From positions 1 through 64,000 of the forward strand of contig NZ_CALSFS010000019.1 in the NCBI RefSeq assembly GCF_943736985.1: a stretch of DNA of 64,000 nucleotides, written 5' to 3'. The notes beneath the pieces were generated by a model. It was not told where the DNA came from and made no database searches. It worked only from the letters and a program-made list of their open reading frames with translations. Numbering within the stretch: position 1 is the first letter of the stretch; each line of letters begins with the position of its first letter. Positions 1 to 9,251 of this stretch are shown here, piece after piece. The translations under genes were made by a program, and so were the position numbers. This DNA comes from Clostridium sp. Marseille-Q2269 (GTDB taxonomy: Bacteria; Bacillota; Clostridia; Clostridiales; Clostridiaceae).

Positions 1-62
1 ACTGGATTACAATATTAACATTTTATGATTAGATAAAAAAACAAGGCTCATGAAACATATTG

Positions 63-109
63 AAAAAGGTAGAAAATCAAGGAATTAATCCTCATATTTT
101 CTACCTTTT
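63..109 (-). terminator. Terminator after the Tn554-like operon
   Basis: A 14-bp perfect stem (AAAAGGTAGAAAAT and its complement) with an 18-base loop lies about 45 bases beyond the tnpC stop. Read on the minus strand it ends in a short T run, so it fits a rho-independent terminator for the tnp operon. Bases 1-62 show nothing else. Confidence 0.7.
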
Positions 110-153
110 CTCATATATAATTACCATCTCTTTTAAGTTAATCATACTTTTAA

Positions 154-534
154 TTATTTATATATCTGTCCATATAAAACCTCAATCTGTTTCTTAAGCT
201 CTTTATTTTCTTCTTCAAGTTGTTTAACTCTATTTTTCAAAGTTGTAAGCATTGTATCTTTCGAAGCATCACTTGTTTTTATTCGAGGTTTTGCAATAGC
301 TTTTCCTTTTTGCTGACTGCGAAGGGTTTTAATTCTTTCCATAATTTCAGACTGTTTATAAAGCCATGCTGTGGAAACATTAGATGATTCAGACACTGTT
401 TTAAAGTTAATAGGTTTTTCTTCCTTAATCAATTTCTTAATTCCTTCATCAGCTCTTTTTAATGCTTCATCACGCCGTTTTTGGGCACTTTTAATTAATC
501 CTTCAATATTACGTTTATGTGTTATTTTTATCAC
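154..534 (-). CDS. tnpC: Tn554-type transposition protein TnpC-like (DUF6262)
   Basis: A 126-residue charged protein with an N-terminal helix-turn-helix-like stretch (FKTVSESSNVSTAWLYKQSE) and a C-terminal coiled coil (KNRVKQLEEENKELKKQIE). This layout is that of TnpC/DUF6262 proteins, the small third gene of Tn554-family elements, which in Tn554 affects frequency and orientation of transposition. It is last in a minus-strand operon and overlaps the end of the second tnpB-like gene by 20 bases, so translation is probably coupled. The only reachable start is GTG at 534, close behind AGAAGG. Function is by family and context; no catalytic residues are expected. Confidence 0.75.
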   Translation of the reverse strand: MIKITHKRNIEGLIKSAQKRRDEALKRADEGIKKLIKEEKPINFKTVSESSNVSTAWLYKQSEIMERIKTLRSQQKGKAIAKPRIKTSDASKDTMLTTLKNRVKQLEEENKELKKQIEVLYGQIYK

Positions 535-2356
535 CTTCTAATGTTAAAATAATATGTTGTAGATTTTCTTTGATTTTTTCATTCATTTCTAATATTCGCT
601 GCCATCCTTTATCTTTAGATTCTTTTAATATTTTTTCTGTAGATTTTAACTGTTTTTTATGCATATCTAAAAATGACAGATCAGTACGAAAATGAGTACA
701 GGTTAGGCATGTATTAGCATGAGGACATTCTTGTGATGATACTGGTAAACAGCAATATCCATTAGGTAATGTTTGAATCAGTACATTCTTTTTAAGCCAC
801 TGCAGTTCAATACTATCTGGTGAAGAATTGTCATCAATTATTTTACCATTTATATCAACCATCTTACCTTTAAATTCTGCAAATTGTTTTTTTAATGTTT
901 GATCTAAAATATGTGCATATCTACTGGTAGCTTTGGCACATTTATGGCCTAAATACCCTTGTATAATATATTGAGGTACACCGTTATTTACCATACGAGT
1001 TCCTAATGTATGACGAAATTGATGTGATTTAAACCTAAAAAGTTCACCAGTATTATCACAGATTTTATTATTATATGCCATTCTGTTTAGGGCATTTGAA
1101 AATGTCTGTCTAGTTATAGCTCTTCCTTTTAAATAACAAAAAAGATATTGAGGTTTTTTAGTAAATTGTTTTATATCTTCATGCTGTTGTTCTTGAATAA
1201 TTGACACTATCTCATTTGTTATAGGAATACGATGTTCATTTTTAGTTTTAATTTGATAATATAAAAGAAACCAATCTCCAGTTAAATCTTGCTCTAAACA
1301 ATCAAATGGTATTGTGCAAAGTTCACTAATTCTCATACCACATTCTTGAATAATTAATACCATTCTCATAATATAAGAAGGTAATTCTTCTAAGTGCTCA
1401 TTAAGCTGTTTTAGAACACTTTCAGGTATAAATCGTGGTTGCTTTTCTGTACGCCGCGGAAGGTCTGCATCATATATAAGTGGATCTGAAGTAATATTTC
1501 CCCATCTTTGCTTGCCACAGATTTCTAAAAACTTTCTAACACTTATAACATACTGATTTTTAGAATTAGATGATATGTTCTTACTTGATATATAAGCAAG
1601 ATATTTTATAATTACTGATCTATTAATATTAGCTGCTTTTATAAATGGATAATTTTCATATAAAAAAGCTGAAAAATGGTTTAAAGCAACTAATTTATTA
1701 ATTGTATTTGCTACAGAATTTTTAGATAAGTTATACTTTAAATATATTTTTATAATATCCTTTAACCACTTTTGGTGAATCTTATTAAAATTCAATGTGT
1801 AATGTGAATTAGCTTTATTAATCTCACATCCTAATTTTCTTAAATCCCAAATATCTTTTTCATATTCTGTCCTTACATCATAGTATTCTTGCAGTACTCT
1901 ATAAATTCCCTTGAAAATATATATACAAGAATCTTCTTTTTCATAAGTCTTTAATTCCTGATTACTGTTTATAACTACTCTGTTTTTAGGATGCCATCTA
2001 TCTTCACTAATCAAGAAAGTACGAAGTGAAATAATACATTGCTCATAAGGTTTATCCATTAAACTTATATCATTTTTACTTTGTGTATTAAGCCATTTGA
2101 TTATCCTATGAATAAATGTAGCTAATGGTCTAGTTTTTGGAGACCACTCATTATTTTTAAACCTATAACTACAAGCAAATTTTAATTCATCATTTATTGT
2201 ATTAGATTTACAAGAAAATTTAATACGCCATTTTTCATTTTTATGGTATGGATCAGGAAATACCCAAATATCTTCTTTCCACATACCATGAAGGGTATCT
2301 TTTAAATTTAGATGCTTATCTCTAGACCATGCAACTGAACTAGTTATCACCTTCAA
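515..2356 (-). CDS. tnpB: Tn554-family tyrosine recombinase, second TnpB-like copy
   Basis: A 613-residue site-specific recombinase. The tyrosine-recombinase catalytic set is visible: Arg in ECGMRISEL, HQFRHT (H-x-x-R), LGHK and the nucleophile Tyr in TSRYAHI. The long N-terminal region and the C-terminal Cys/His cluster (GYCCLPV, ECPHANTCLTC) are typical of the TnpB type of Tn554 elements, where it probably binds zinc. It starts at TTG 2356 behind AAGGGAG and overlaps the upstream tnpB-like gene by 17 bases. It is clearly paralogous to the 621-residue neighbour along its whole length, so the element carries two TnpB-type recombinases rather than one. It is intact and probably active. Confidence 0.88.
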   Translation of the reverse strand: MKVITSSVAWSRDKHLNLKDTLHGMWKEDIWVFPDPYHKNEKWRIKFSCKSNTINDELKFACSYRFKNNEWSPKTRPLATFIHRIIKWLNTQSKNDISLMDKPYEQCIISLRTFLISEDRWHPKNRVVINSNQELKTYEKEDSCIYIFKGIYRVLQEYYDVRTEYEKDIWDLRKLGCEINKANSHYTLNFNKIHQKWLKDIIKIYLKYNLSKNSVANTINKLVALNHFSAFLYENYPFIKAANINRSVIIKYLAYISSKNISSNSKNQYVISVRKFLEICGKQRWGNITSDPLIYDADLPRRTEKQPRFIPESVLKQLNEHLEELPSYIMRMVLIIQECGMRISELCTIPFDCLEQDLTGDWFLLYYQIKTKNEHRIPITNEIVSIIQEQQHEDIKQFTKKPQYLFCYLKGRAITRQTFSNALNRMAYNNKICDNTGELFRFKSHQFRHTLGTRMVNNGVPQYIIQGYLGHKCAKATSRYAHILDQTLKKQFAEFKGKMVDINGKIIDDNSSPDSIELQWLKKNVLIQTLPNGYCCLPVSSQECPHANTCLTCTHFRTDLSFLDMHKKQLKSTEKILKESKDKGWQRILEMNEKIKENLQHIILTLEGDKNNT

Positions 2357-4205
2357 TAACTCCCTTCTTTTCTAATGTAGCAATAATCTTTTCTAAATTT
2401 TTTTTAACACGGTGGTTCATTTCAATTTGACGTAGCCAATTATTTTTCTTAGCTTCAGATATTATTTTATTAGTTTCATTTAACTGCCATTTATGTTGAC
2501 TTAAAAAACTTATATCTGTTCTAAATTTGTCACATGTTAAACAACCATTAGCATGAGGACATGTCCCAAGAACTGTAGGCATTGAGCAATATCCATTGGG
2601 TAAAGCTTGAGCTAATATATTCTTTTTTAACCATTGTAAATCTGTATTGTTAACATAGGATTCTTTCTCAATTATTTCACCAAGTATGTTTATAGTTTTC
2701 TTTTGATACTGTTCAAATGCTTTTTTCATAGTTATATCATGAATTTTAGCGTAATGATTAGTCATTTCAGGGCTTTCGTGCCCTAAATAACGTTGAACAA
2801 TATGTTGAGGAACTCCATTATTTATCATTGTAGTTCCAACTGTATGCCTGAATTGGTGAGATTCAAATCTATATAAATTTCCTTTATCATCACTAATTCC
2901 TTTATCATATGCCAGTTTATTTAAGATTGTACTGAAATATCTTTGTTTTATAGGTTCACCGGTTTCACTACAAAAAAGTAGATCATATGATTGTAAATTT
3001 CGAGAAACTATAAACTTTTGCTGATCCATAATAACTTTGGATATTTCTTTAGTAATAGGAATGCTCTGTTCTTTTTTCATTTTACCTTGATAGTATCTAA
3101 GAAAATAATCTTCATAATTATCCTTCATAATACAATTAAAGGGCATATTACAAAGTTCAGTAACTCTCATTCCACATTCTTGAATAATTAATACCATACG
3201 AATTATAGCTTCAGGTAATGAATCTAAATGTTGATTTAGTTGGAATACAACATTCTGTGGAATATAACGAGGTAAATTTTTATCTCTACGTGGAATATCT
3301 TCACTATATATTAAACGGCTATCAGTAATATCTAACCAATGTTCCTGACTACATTTTTCAAAGAAACTTCTGATGTTTATAATATGGTGTTGTTTTGTAG
3401 TTTTAGCTAAGTCAGTATTATAAAGATAATATAAATAATTAAGAATAATTTTTCTGTTAATTTCTAATGGAGTAATTTGAGGATATTTCTCTTTAATAAA
3501 TGCTGAAAAATAATTTAATCCTTGTATATGATACATACAATGAGCAGGGGAATTAATAATTAAATTATAGGCCATAAATTTTTTTGCAGCTTTATTAAGC
3601 CATGATTGAGTTATTTTAGAAAAGTTTAACTTATAAGCTGATCTTGATTTATCAACTTCAATACCTAATTCTCTTAAATCCCATACATCTCTATCATATC
3701 CAGTTCTTTCATCATATACATCTACAATTGTACGATAGATTTGACGTAAAACTGAAATAGTAGGATCTACCCCAATTGAAATTCTCTTATTTTGATTAGC
3801 ATCAATCCTTTCTTTTTTGTATTGTTTAAATAAATTATTTTCTTTTAAATAGTTGGACAATGATTTTTCCCATTCATTTAAATTTTTTAGCATAAATGAT
3901 TTAATATTATTCTCGGTATTATCAATCCACTTAACCATAATTTTAATATTACTTAATCTTGAAGTATTTCTAATAACCCATTCATTATTTCTAAATTTAT
4001 ACATACAAGCATATTTTATCTCTATTTTTAGATTGTTTGCTCTACATTTAAAGGATAATTTATAATCAGATGGAGCTTTTTTGTTTTGATTAACAGGAGC
4101 ATTATTAATATTCCATATATCTTCTTTCCAAAAGTCTTTTAATTCTTCCATTAATTTTTTTTGTTTTTCTTCTGAATACAAAGTTAATGTATTTCCTACA
4201 TTCAT
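2340..4205 (-). CDS. tnpB: Tn554-family tyrosine recombinase, first TnpB-like copy
   Basis: A 621-residue recombinase directly after tnpA (4-base gap). Catalytic motifs: Arg in ECGMRVTEL, HQFRHT, LGHE and Tyr in TNHYAKI. The C-terminal zinc-binding-like cluster (GYCSMPT, TCPHANGCLTC) matches that of the downstream paralogue. It carries out DNA cleavage and rejoining together with TnpA during element excision and insertion (known for Tn554; inferred here). It is diverged in sequence from the next gene, with many substitutions but the same length and order of motifs, so the pair is an old duplication or two co-evolved subunits. The start is ATG 4205 behind GAGG. Confidence 0.88.
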   Translation of the reverse strand: MNVGNTLTLYSEEKQKKLMEELKDFWKEDIWNINNAPVNQNKKAPSDYKLSFKCRANNLKIEIKYACMYKFRNNEWVIRNTSRLSNIKIMVKWIDNTENNIKSFMLKNLNEWEKSLSNYLKENNLFKQYKKERIDANQNKRISIGVDPTISVLRQIYRTIVDVYDERTGYDRDVWDLRELGIEVDKSRSAYKLNFSKITQSWLNKAAKKFMAYNLIINSPAHCMYHIQGLNYFSAFIKEKYPQITPLEINRKIILNYLYYLYNTDLAKTTKQHHIINIRSFFEKCSQEHWLDITDSRLIYSEDIPRRDKNLPRYIPQNVVFQLNQHLDSLPEAIIRMVLIIQECGMRVTELCNMPFNCIMKDNYEDYFLRYYQGKMKKEQSIPITKEISKVIMDQQKFIVSRNLQSYDLLFCSETGEPIKQRYFSTILNKLAYDKGISDDKGNLYRFESHQFRHTVGTTMINNGVPQHIVQRYLGHESPEMTNHYAKIHDITMKKAFEQYQKKTINILGEIIEKESYVNNTDLQWLKKNILAQALPNGYCSMPTVLGTCPHANGCLTCDKFRTDISFLSQHKWQLNETNKIISEAKKNNWLRQIEMNHRVKKNLEKIIATLEKKGVIEGDN

Positions 4206-4209
4206 AAAA

Positions 4210-5292
4210 TTACCTCTTTATCTTATCCGAATATTTTTTATATGCTTCTTTCATATCTTCGTCTGTTAAATGAGTATAAGTATTCATAGTAGTCTGTATA
4301 TTTTTATGACCCAGTCTTTTCTGCACATATGCAGCATCCCAACCATTTCTAATTAATTCAGTAGCATGAGTATGGCGTAACATATGCCAATGCATGGGGA
4401 TACCGATTTTTTTACTTAATCTATTGAATATATCAACTGCTGTTTCATATTTCATGGGTTCACCTATATTCCCTTTCCATAAGTTAACAAAAACATAATC
4501 ACTATCTGTTTCACCAAATTCATGAACAATATAATCTGTATATAATGCCATTAACTCTTTAGATACATGAATAATATTTTGATCTTTAGATTTAGAACGA
4601 GCATTATTAATATTTTCGTCACGAGGAATAACATAAATTGTATTATCCCAAGAATGGATATCTTCATGCCTTAAGCCTAATGCCTGACCTATACGCATAC
4701 CTGTTTCATAAACTAAACTTACTAAAAATTTATCTCTTATACAATTACAAGCATTTATTATATGCATTATTTGTTCCTTAGTTAATGTTTTAGGTATTTT
4801 CTTTGGCACTTTTAATTTAATCATAGTGCTTTTTACAGGTTTTCCTTTGTTGATATGGTATAATAGACCCTTATATTTATGGGGTGCATTCTGATAACGA
4901 TTGATGTTAAGATGTTGAACGCTAGTATGATTTCTTTCGTGAAATTCATAAAACATTGATACACAAGTTAATATAGCATTTATCGTAGATTCACTTCTTT
5001 TAGATTGTTGTTCATAGATTAAGTGTACTCCTAACTGTGGGTTCCTAAGCCAGGATATAAAATCAGCAATTTCATTTAATTGAACTTTAGTCCATTCTAA
5101 TTTAGCAGCTCTTAGATATTCCCAATAGAGCTTAAGATGATACGTATAAGAACGTATTGTATTAGGTGAATATTCTATGTTTTCCATATACTTTATAAAC
5201 TCTGATATAGGTTCTATAGGTAGAAAATTGTCTCCTATAACCATCCATGATTTTTTATTACTATTAGGTATTCTAACAATTTGAACTTTCAT
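4210..5292 (-). CDS. tnpA: Tn554-family tyrosine recombinase TnpA
   Basis: A 360-residue tyrosine recombinase with an N-terminal SAM-like core-binding domain (NIEYSPNTIRSYTYHLKLYW) and a complete catalytic domain: Arg in YETGMRIGQAL, HMLRHTHATEL, RLGHK and Tyr in MNTYTHLTDE. The length and first position match TnpA of Tn554-type elements. It starts at ATG 5292 behind AAAGGAG and is the promoter-proximal gene of a four-gene operon. The A/T-rich leader upstream (5293-5448) carries repeated ACGTA motifs that are probably its binding sites at the element end. The gene is intact. Confidence 0.9.
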   Translation of the reverse strand: MKVQIVRIPNSNKKSWMVIGDNFLPIEPISEFIKYMENIEYSPNTIRSYTYHLKLYWEYLRAAKLEWTKVQLNEIADFISWLRNPQLGVHLIYEQQSKRSESTINAILTCVSMFYEFHERNHTSVQHLNINRYQNAPHKYKGLLYHINKGKPVKSTMIKLKVPKKIPKTLTKEQIMHIINACNCIRDKFLVSLVYETGMRIGQALGLRHEDIHSWDNTIYVIPRDENINNARSKSKDQNIIHVSKELMALYTDYIVHEFGETDSDYVFVNLWKGNIGEPMKYETAVDIFNRLSKKIGIPMHWHMLRHTHATELIRNGWDAAYVQKRLGHKNIQTTMNTYTHLTDEDMKEAYKKYSDKIKR

Positions 5293-5339
5293 ATTAGCTC
5301 CTTTTATTTAGTATTAAAATCTCTTATTGATTTATTTAC

Positions 5340-5448
5340 TTTGATTATATCGTATACGTAATAGAATTACTATGGTTAATAATTATTTTACGTATAAAAA
5401 AAGCCCCGTCATTAACGTGGTTTACGTAATTCATATTATATATTATAC
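5340..5448. other. Right end of the Tn554-like element with ACGTA motifs
   Basis: Several copies of ACGTA/TACGT (CGTATACGTAAT, TTTTACGTATAAA, GGTTTACGTAATTC) lie within 110 bases between tnpA and the broken integrase gene. The integrase reading frame breaks at the junction (codons for HSLR followed by TATCTGTAGG). A related end sequence (ATTATCTATAGG, then GTACGG, GATACG and CAACGTAAC) is at 60448-60520, next to the other half of the same gene. This is read as the attachment end and recombinase-binding region of the element. Confidence 0.55.
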
Positions 5449-5880
5449 CTACAGATAACGAAGTGAATGGGTTCCTATATTTTCTTCAACTCCAACAGAA
5501 ATGGCTGCTTCCTTTAAAATATTAAGAGCCTGCTGTCTTGTAATAGGTTTATTTTCTCCTTCACGACTTTTAAATATAAAATCATCTATATTAATGTAGG
5601 GAATATTTTCAATTAATTCCTTTAAAGCTTTTGTGGCAGATTTATTTAGTTTAATCTTTCTATGTTTATTTGTTTTTCCCTCAAATATTTCGATGTCTTT
5701 AAAAGTTTTCTTATTTTCCTTAAGAACATCACTCCACTTTAAACTTAAAAGATCTGTAATTCTAAGGGCCACATTAATTCCTACAATAAACATAGTATAG
5801 GATCTTAAGTTTTTTCCTTTAAGATAAAGTTTCACATCTTGAATTTTATTTTTATCCCTAATAGGACCTACGTTATTCAT
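5449..5880 (-). pseudogene. Tyrosine recombinase, N-terminal half, split by element insertion
   Basis: The frame encodes 143 residues of a short phage/plasmid-type tyrosine recombinase: start MNNVGPIRDKNKIQDVK, first catalytic Arg in VALRITDLLSLKWSDV, then NIGTHSLR, where homology stops and the frame ends after two codons. The missing part (KTWGYHAWKAGF to the end, with the catalytic Tyr) is encoded at 60288-60455 on the same strand. The ATG has a good AAGGAGG site, so the gene was once functional. The break exactly inside the HSLR motif suggests site-specific insertion of the Tn554-like element. Confidence 0.85.
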
Positions 5881-5960
5881 AAATTCTCCTCCTTAGTTAA
5901 CTTTGTCATAATAATATTATAATAGAAACTATGACAAATTGAAAAGCACAAAATAAAAAA

Positions 5961-6003
5961 ATCCATTAGTATAATTAAGATGAACCTAATTATATCAATG
6001 GAT
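5961..6003. other. Hairpin-forming inverted repeat
   Basis: ATCCATTAGTATAATTA and TAATTATATCAATGGAT form an imperfect 17-bp stem around a 9-base loop. It lies upstream of the broken integrase gene and downstream of the bacteriocin operon. It could be a weak terminator or an operator; no T run follows. Confidence 0.35.
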
Positions 6004-6062
6004 AGGGCCTATTTCGTCGGTTTGTCAAAAACTATATTAAGTAAAATTAATATATAAATAAT

Positions 6063-6090
6063 AAAATGCAATAGTTAATTATTGCATTTT
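6063..6090 (-). terminator. Terminator of the bacteriocin operon
   Basis: AAAATGCAATA and TATTGCATTTT form a stem right after the stop of the last minus-strand gene (6092). The T run on the minus strand fits intrinsic termination of the bacteriocin operon. Confidence 0.7.
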
Positions 6091-6091
6091 A

Positions 6092-6448
6092 TTATTTATA
6101 TAAACTCCATTGTTTTTTTAATGCTATGTAAAATAATAGGATATTAACGCCTATTCCAATAATAATATTCGGTAATAATGAAAGATTAAAGTTGTATATT
6201 ATTAATAATATATAAGATATGTAAAAGATATATAAGCCTAATTTTCTCCATTTAATTAAAAATATTAAGCCTATTAATTTTAATAAATACATAGCTAAAA
6301 TAAAAGCAGATGGAATTTGTCCAGTATTTTTAATAGATGAAAGATAGCCTAATGTTGTTAATAATGTAAGTATTAAAAAAGAGTAAAGAATTATGAATGT
6401 TTTTATTGGTCTTGATTTTTTAGTTTGTTTATTAATTATCTTATTCAT
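6092..6448 (-). CDS. Small membrane protein of the bacteriocin locus, possible immunity protein
   Basis: A 118-residue hydrophobic protein with a positively charged N-terminus (NKIINKQTKKSRPIKT) and about four predicted membrane segments. It is the last gene of the minus-strand bacteriocin operon, with a clear AGGAG site. I recognise no family. Small, basic, multi-pass proteins at this position in circular-bacteriocin clusters often give self-immunity, so that is the likeliest role, by inference only. Codon use is extremely AT-rich like the rest of the operon. Confidence 0.55.
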   Translation of the reverse strand: MNKIINKQTKKSRPIKTFIILYSFLILTLLTTLGYLSSIKNTGQIPSAFILAMYLLKLIGLIFLIKWRKLGLYIFYISYILLIIYNFNLSLLPNIIIGIGVNILLFYIALKKQWSLYK

Positions 6449-6457
6449 AGATTTCTC

Positions 6458-7162
6458 CTAATTATCATATTTTTTTAATAATAATTCATAAATGAAAAAT
6501 AAATATTTTGAAATTTTATATAGTAATATAAGTAATATAAGTAATATAAGTAATAATATATGAGGACTAAAAATATAGATATTTGAAAAGCTTTCAATAA
6601 TGTTATTGTAGTATAAGTAAATAACATATATTATTGGTGTAACAGTTAGTATAGATAAAAAAGTAAAAAGAGTACTATACAACATACTTATTAACAATTC
6701 ACATAGAATTAATGTAATTAATTCTACGAAAATCCCTATTAATAAGCTTATTAATAATAAAATGATGAAATTTGAAAATGATTTATATAGAAAATATATA
6801 GGTATAAAATATAAATGCATATATAAAATATTAGTATATGATAAAAAATGATAACTAAATATACTAAAGAACAATTCTTCATATGAAATTGGCAAAACAA
6901 ACAAATCTTTGATACATTTTAGATTTGAAATTTTTTCTTTTACTGTAGATAAAACATAAAATATTGATATAATTATAAAGTATCCACTTAATATTTTATT
7001 ATTTTTATTAATTTCTAATTTTAATATATTAAATGAAAGTAATGTAGCAATATTTAATGTTATACCTAAAATTATATTTAATACTATAAAAAATATGTTT
7101 TTAGAATTTATACAATTTTTATTTTTATAAAAATTAATTAAACATAATATAGTATCTATCAT
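6458..7162 (-). CDS. ABC-2-type permease-like membrane protein
   Basis: A 234-residue protein made almost wholly of hydrophobic helices (about six segments), with FVLPISYEELFFSIFSYHFL near the middle, a pattern of short ABC-2 exporter permeases. Its ATG overlaps the stop of the preceding permease-like gene, so the two are translationally coupled and probably form the membrane half of a heterodimeric exporter with the ATPase at 7832-8605. It is probably part of bacteriocin export or immunity. Identity beyond ABC-2-like permease is not recognisable. Confidence 0.6.
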   Translation of the reverse strand: MIDTILCLINFYKNKNCINSKNIFFIVLNIILGITLNIATLLSFNILKLEINKNNKILSGYFIIISIFYVLSTVKEKISNLKCIKDLFVLPISYEELFFSIFSYHFLSYTNILYMHLYFIPIYFLYKSFSNFIILLLISLLIGIFVELITLILCELLISMLYSTLFTFLSILTVTPIIYVIYLYYNNIIESFSNIYIFSPHILLLILLILLILLYKISKYLFFIYELLLKKYDN

Positions 7163-7839
7163 ATTAAATCAATCTCTTCAATAAATTTTGTTTGATGTAT
7201 AATATCTTTTTCAAGAATTCTAAAAGAGAAAATATAAAAAGCAATTGCTATAACAAATTTTAAAATAAAACTTATATAAGAATTTAATACTACAAATAGT
7301 ATTAATATTGTAAATGTTGATACTGTAAGTAGAAATTTAAAACCTTCTTGTATTGATTTAATAGTTGAGTTTTCATTAATATCATCTCTTTTATGATCTA
7401 TTTTGAATAATATATTAGATATTGATATAGCAAATATTATTGCAGTAATAAAAGATAAACATTTATTTATATGTATTATGGGCAAAAGACCATTTAATAT
7501 AAATATTAGTTCAATTATTAAAAATTCTATAAACAAAATAATAAAAGCCAATGAATTTTTTGATAGTATAAATAATTTTGTACTGATTGGCAGTGTAAAT
7601 AAAAATTTAGTGTTATCTATTTCGTGTTTAGATACTGATAAAATATTTATAGAATAGATACCTTGAAATAATATTGCACTAAATAAGAGTAAAAAAACAT
7701 TATCAGAATATTTTTTTAAATTAGACCCTATATTAATGAACATAATGATGAAAAGCAATACTTTTATTATGAAATAAATATAAGTTTTTTTATCTTGTCT
7801 AAAATATATTCTTATATCATTAATCATTATGTTAATCAT
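7159..7839 (-). CDS. ABC-2-type permease-like membrane protein
   Basis: About 226 residues and six hydrophobic segments. FLFTLPISTKLFILSKN resembles the conserved LPIS region of ABC-2 permeases and is also present in the next gene (FVLPISYEEL), so the two are distant paralogues. The reading frame extends to GTG 7848, but the ATG at 7839 follows GGGGTG and overlaps the ATPase gene end, so 7839 is preferred. It probably pairs with the downstream permease and the upstream ATPase as one transporter for the bacteriocin or for self-protection. Confidence 0.6.
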   Translation of the reverse strand: MINIMINDIRIYFRQDKKTYIYFIIKVLLFIIMFINIGSNLKKYSDNVFLLLFSAILFQGIYSINILSVSKHEIDNTKFLFTLPISTKLFILSKNSLAFIILFIEFLIIELIFILNGLLPIIHINKCLSFITAIIFAISISNILFKIDHKRDDINENSTIKSIQEGFKFLLTVSTFTILILFVVLNSYISFILKFVIAIAFYIFSFRILEKDIIHQTKFIEEIDLI

Positions 7840-8605
7840 TATTTTCACCCCATGATAAGTTTTTATTAATTTTATCAGTTTTGTTAGTTATTTTTATAAA
7901 TATTTCTTCTAAGGATAAATCCTTATATTTATTATGTAATTTTTGTATATTATCTTGAAATTTAACTTTTCCATTATCTATTATTATAAGATCTGTACAT
8001 AAATCATTTATTAAAGATAAATCATGAGCACTTAAAAGTATAGATACACCATTTTGGTTAAATTGTTTTAAAATATTTTTAATAACTATTTTGGAAGTAG
8101 GATCTATACCATCTAACGGTTCATCTAATATTAATAGTTTAGGATTATGTATTAATGCTCCTCCTATCAAAGCTTTTTGTTTCATTCCTTTAGAGAATTC
8201 TCTTATTAGTTTGTTAGATGCTTTAGATAAATCTAATACATCTAATAAATCATTTATTCTATTTTTTATATCATTTTTATTTAATTTATAAATAGTACCT
8301 ATAAAATTCCAATATTCTATTACAGATAAGTGTTCATAAGCAAGTATTTCATTACTTACGAATCCAATATTTTTTTTTATAGATAAGATATTTTTATTAT
8401 TTAAATCTAAGTTAAATATGGTTATATTTCCATAAGTTTTATTTATTAATGAAACTAGTATATTCATTAATGTAGTTTTACCAGCACCATTTTCTCCTAT
8501 TAATCCAGTAATTGATCGCTTTTTAACATGTATATTTATATCGCTTAAAGCTTTAGTTCCATTTTTATAAACTTTATTTAAATTATTTGTTTCTATAATA
8601 AACAT
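7832..8605 (-). CDS. ABC transporter ATP-binding protein
   Basis: About 257 residues with a full ABC ATPase motif set: Walker A GENGAGKTT, signature region EFSKGMKQKALIGGAL, Walker B LLILDEPLDGIDP and the switch His in LLSAHDLS. The signature is the FSKGMKQ variant typical of ABC-2 exporter ATPases (BcrA/CcmA-like), which often confer resistance to or export antimicrobial peptides. The start is taken as ATG 8605 behind GGAGG rather than the TTG at 8620. It sits between the SpoIIM/Yip1-like genes and two permeases, as in circular-bacteriocin clusters. Confidence 0.88.
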   Translation of the reverse strand: MFIIETNNLNKVYKNGTKALSDINIHVKKRSITGLIGENGAGKTTLMNILVSLINKTYGNITIFNLDLNNKNILSIKKNIGFVSNEILAYEHLSVIEYWNFIGTIYKLNKNDIKNRINDLLDVLDLSKASNKLIREFSKGMKQKALIGGALIHNPKLLILDEPLDGIDPTSKIVIKNILKQFNQNGVSILLSAHDLSLINDLCTDLIIIDNGKVKFQDNIQKLHNKYKDLSLEEIFIKITNKTDKINKNLSWGENND

Positions 8606-8620
8606 ATTTTTATCCTCCAA

Positions 8621-9217
8621 TTATATTAATTTAATAAAGAATGGTAGTATAGTTATTATTACATATGGAGTTAAAAATGCTAAAGAAATTTTAATTTTAT
8701 TTTTATTATTAAATATTTTATTCCCATAATATATAGACATAAAAATTAAAAATATAAAATTAGAAATAATATTAATTATATTTGAATTATACGTCCATTT
8801 ATTAATCATATTTTCAAAAGGTAAATTTGTATAATTATATATATAAGACGTAATTAACGTAAGTATAAAAACACTTATTCCTTTAATTAAACAAAAGTAT
8901 CCAGATATATTTATAAATTTTTTAGGAGTAATTTTGTAACCAAAATCAATTCCATTTAAAATAAGTTTTAGAAGATAATAAAATATTAACATTGTTATAA
9001 TAAATGATATAATTTGAATAATTGATTGTATTAATGTAAAAACAATTAATATATTACTTATTAATGATTGCTGCTTATCTACATCTCTTAATAAATATTT
9101 AGTAAAAAAAGAACCTATGGAACATGTAATAAGAGCTGAAATAAAAATGCACAATATAGATTTAATAGTTATAGAATCTTTATTAGATTCTGCTACAATT
9201 TGATTTTCAAAATTCAT
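8621..9217 (-). CDS. Yip1-like multi-pass membrane protein of the bacteriocin locus
   Basis: A 198-residue protein with an N-terminal cytosolic stretch and about five membrane segments. GIDFGYKITPKKFINISGYFCLIKG resembles the Yip1/YIP1-domain membrane proteins seen in bacteriocin and exporter operons. It lies between the SpoIIM-like gene and the ABC ATPase, with a GAGGTG site. The likely role is maturation, export or immunity in the bacteriocin pathway; the family assignment is moderate. Confidence 0.5.
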   Translation of the reverse strand: MNFENQIVAESNKDSITIKSILCIFISALITCSIGSFFTKYLLRDVDKQQSLISNILIVFTLIQSIIQIISFIITMLIFYYLLKLILNGIDFGYKITPKKFINISGYFCLIKGISVFILTLITSYIYNYTNLPFENMINKWTYNSNIINIISNFIFLIFMSIYYGNKIFNNKNKIKISLAFLTPYVIITILPFFIKLI

Positions 9218-9251
9218 TTTTTCACCTCTAATATTAATTTTTATATAATTA

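Noticed and set aside
3853-4065. 70-codon plus-strand frame inside the first tnpB-like gene
   Set aside because: Antisense of a catalytically complete recombinase.
7403-7657. 84-codon plus-strand frame inside the permease gene
   Set aside because: Antisense shadow of a hydrophobic protein in extremely AT-rich DNA; no ribosome site.
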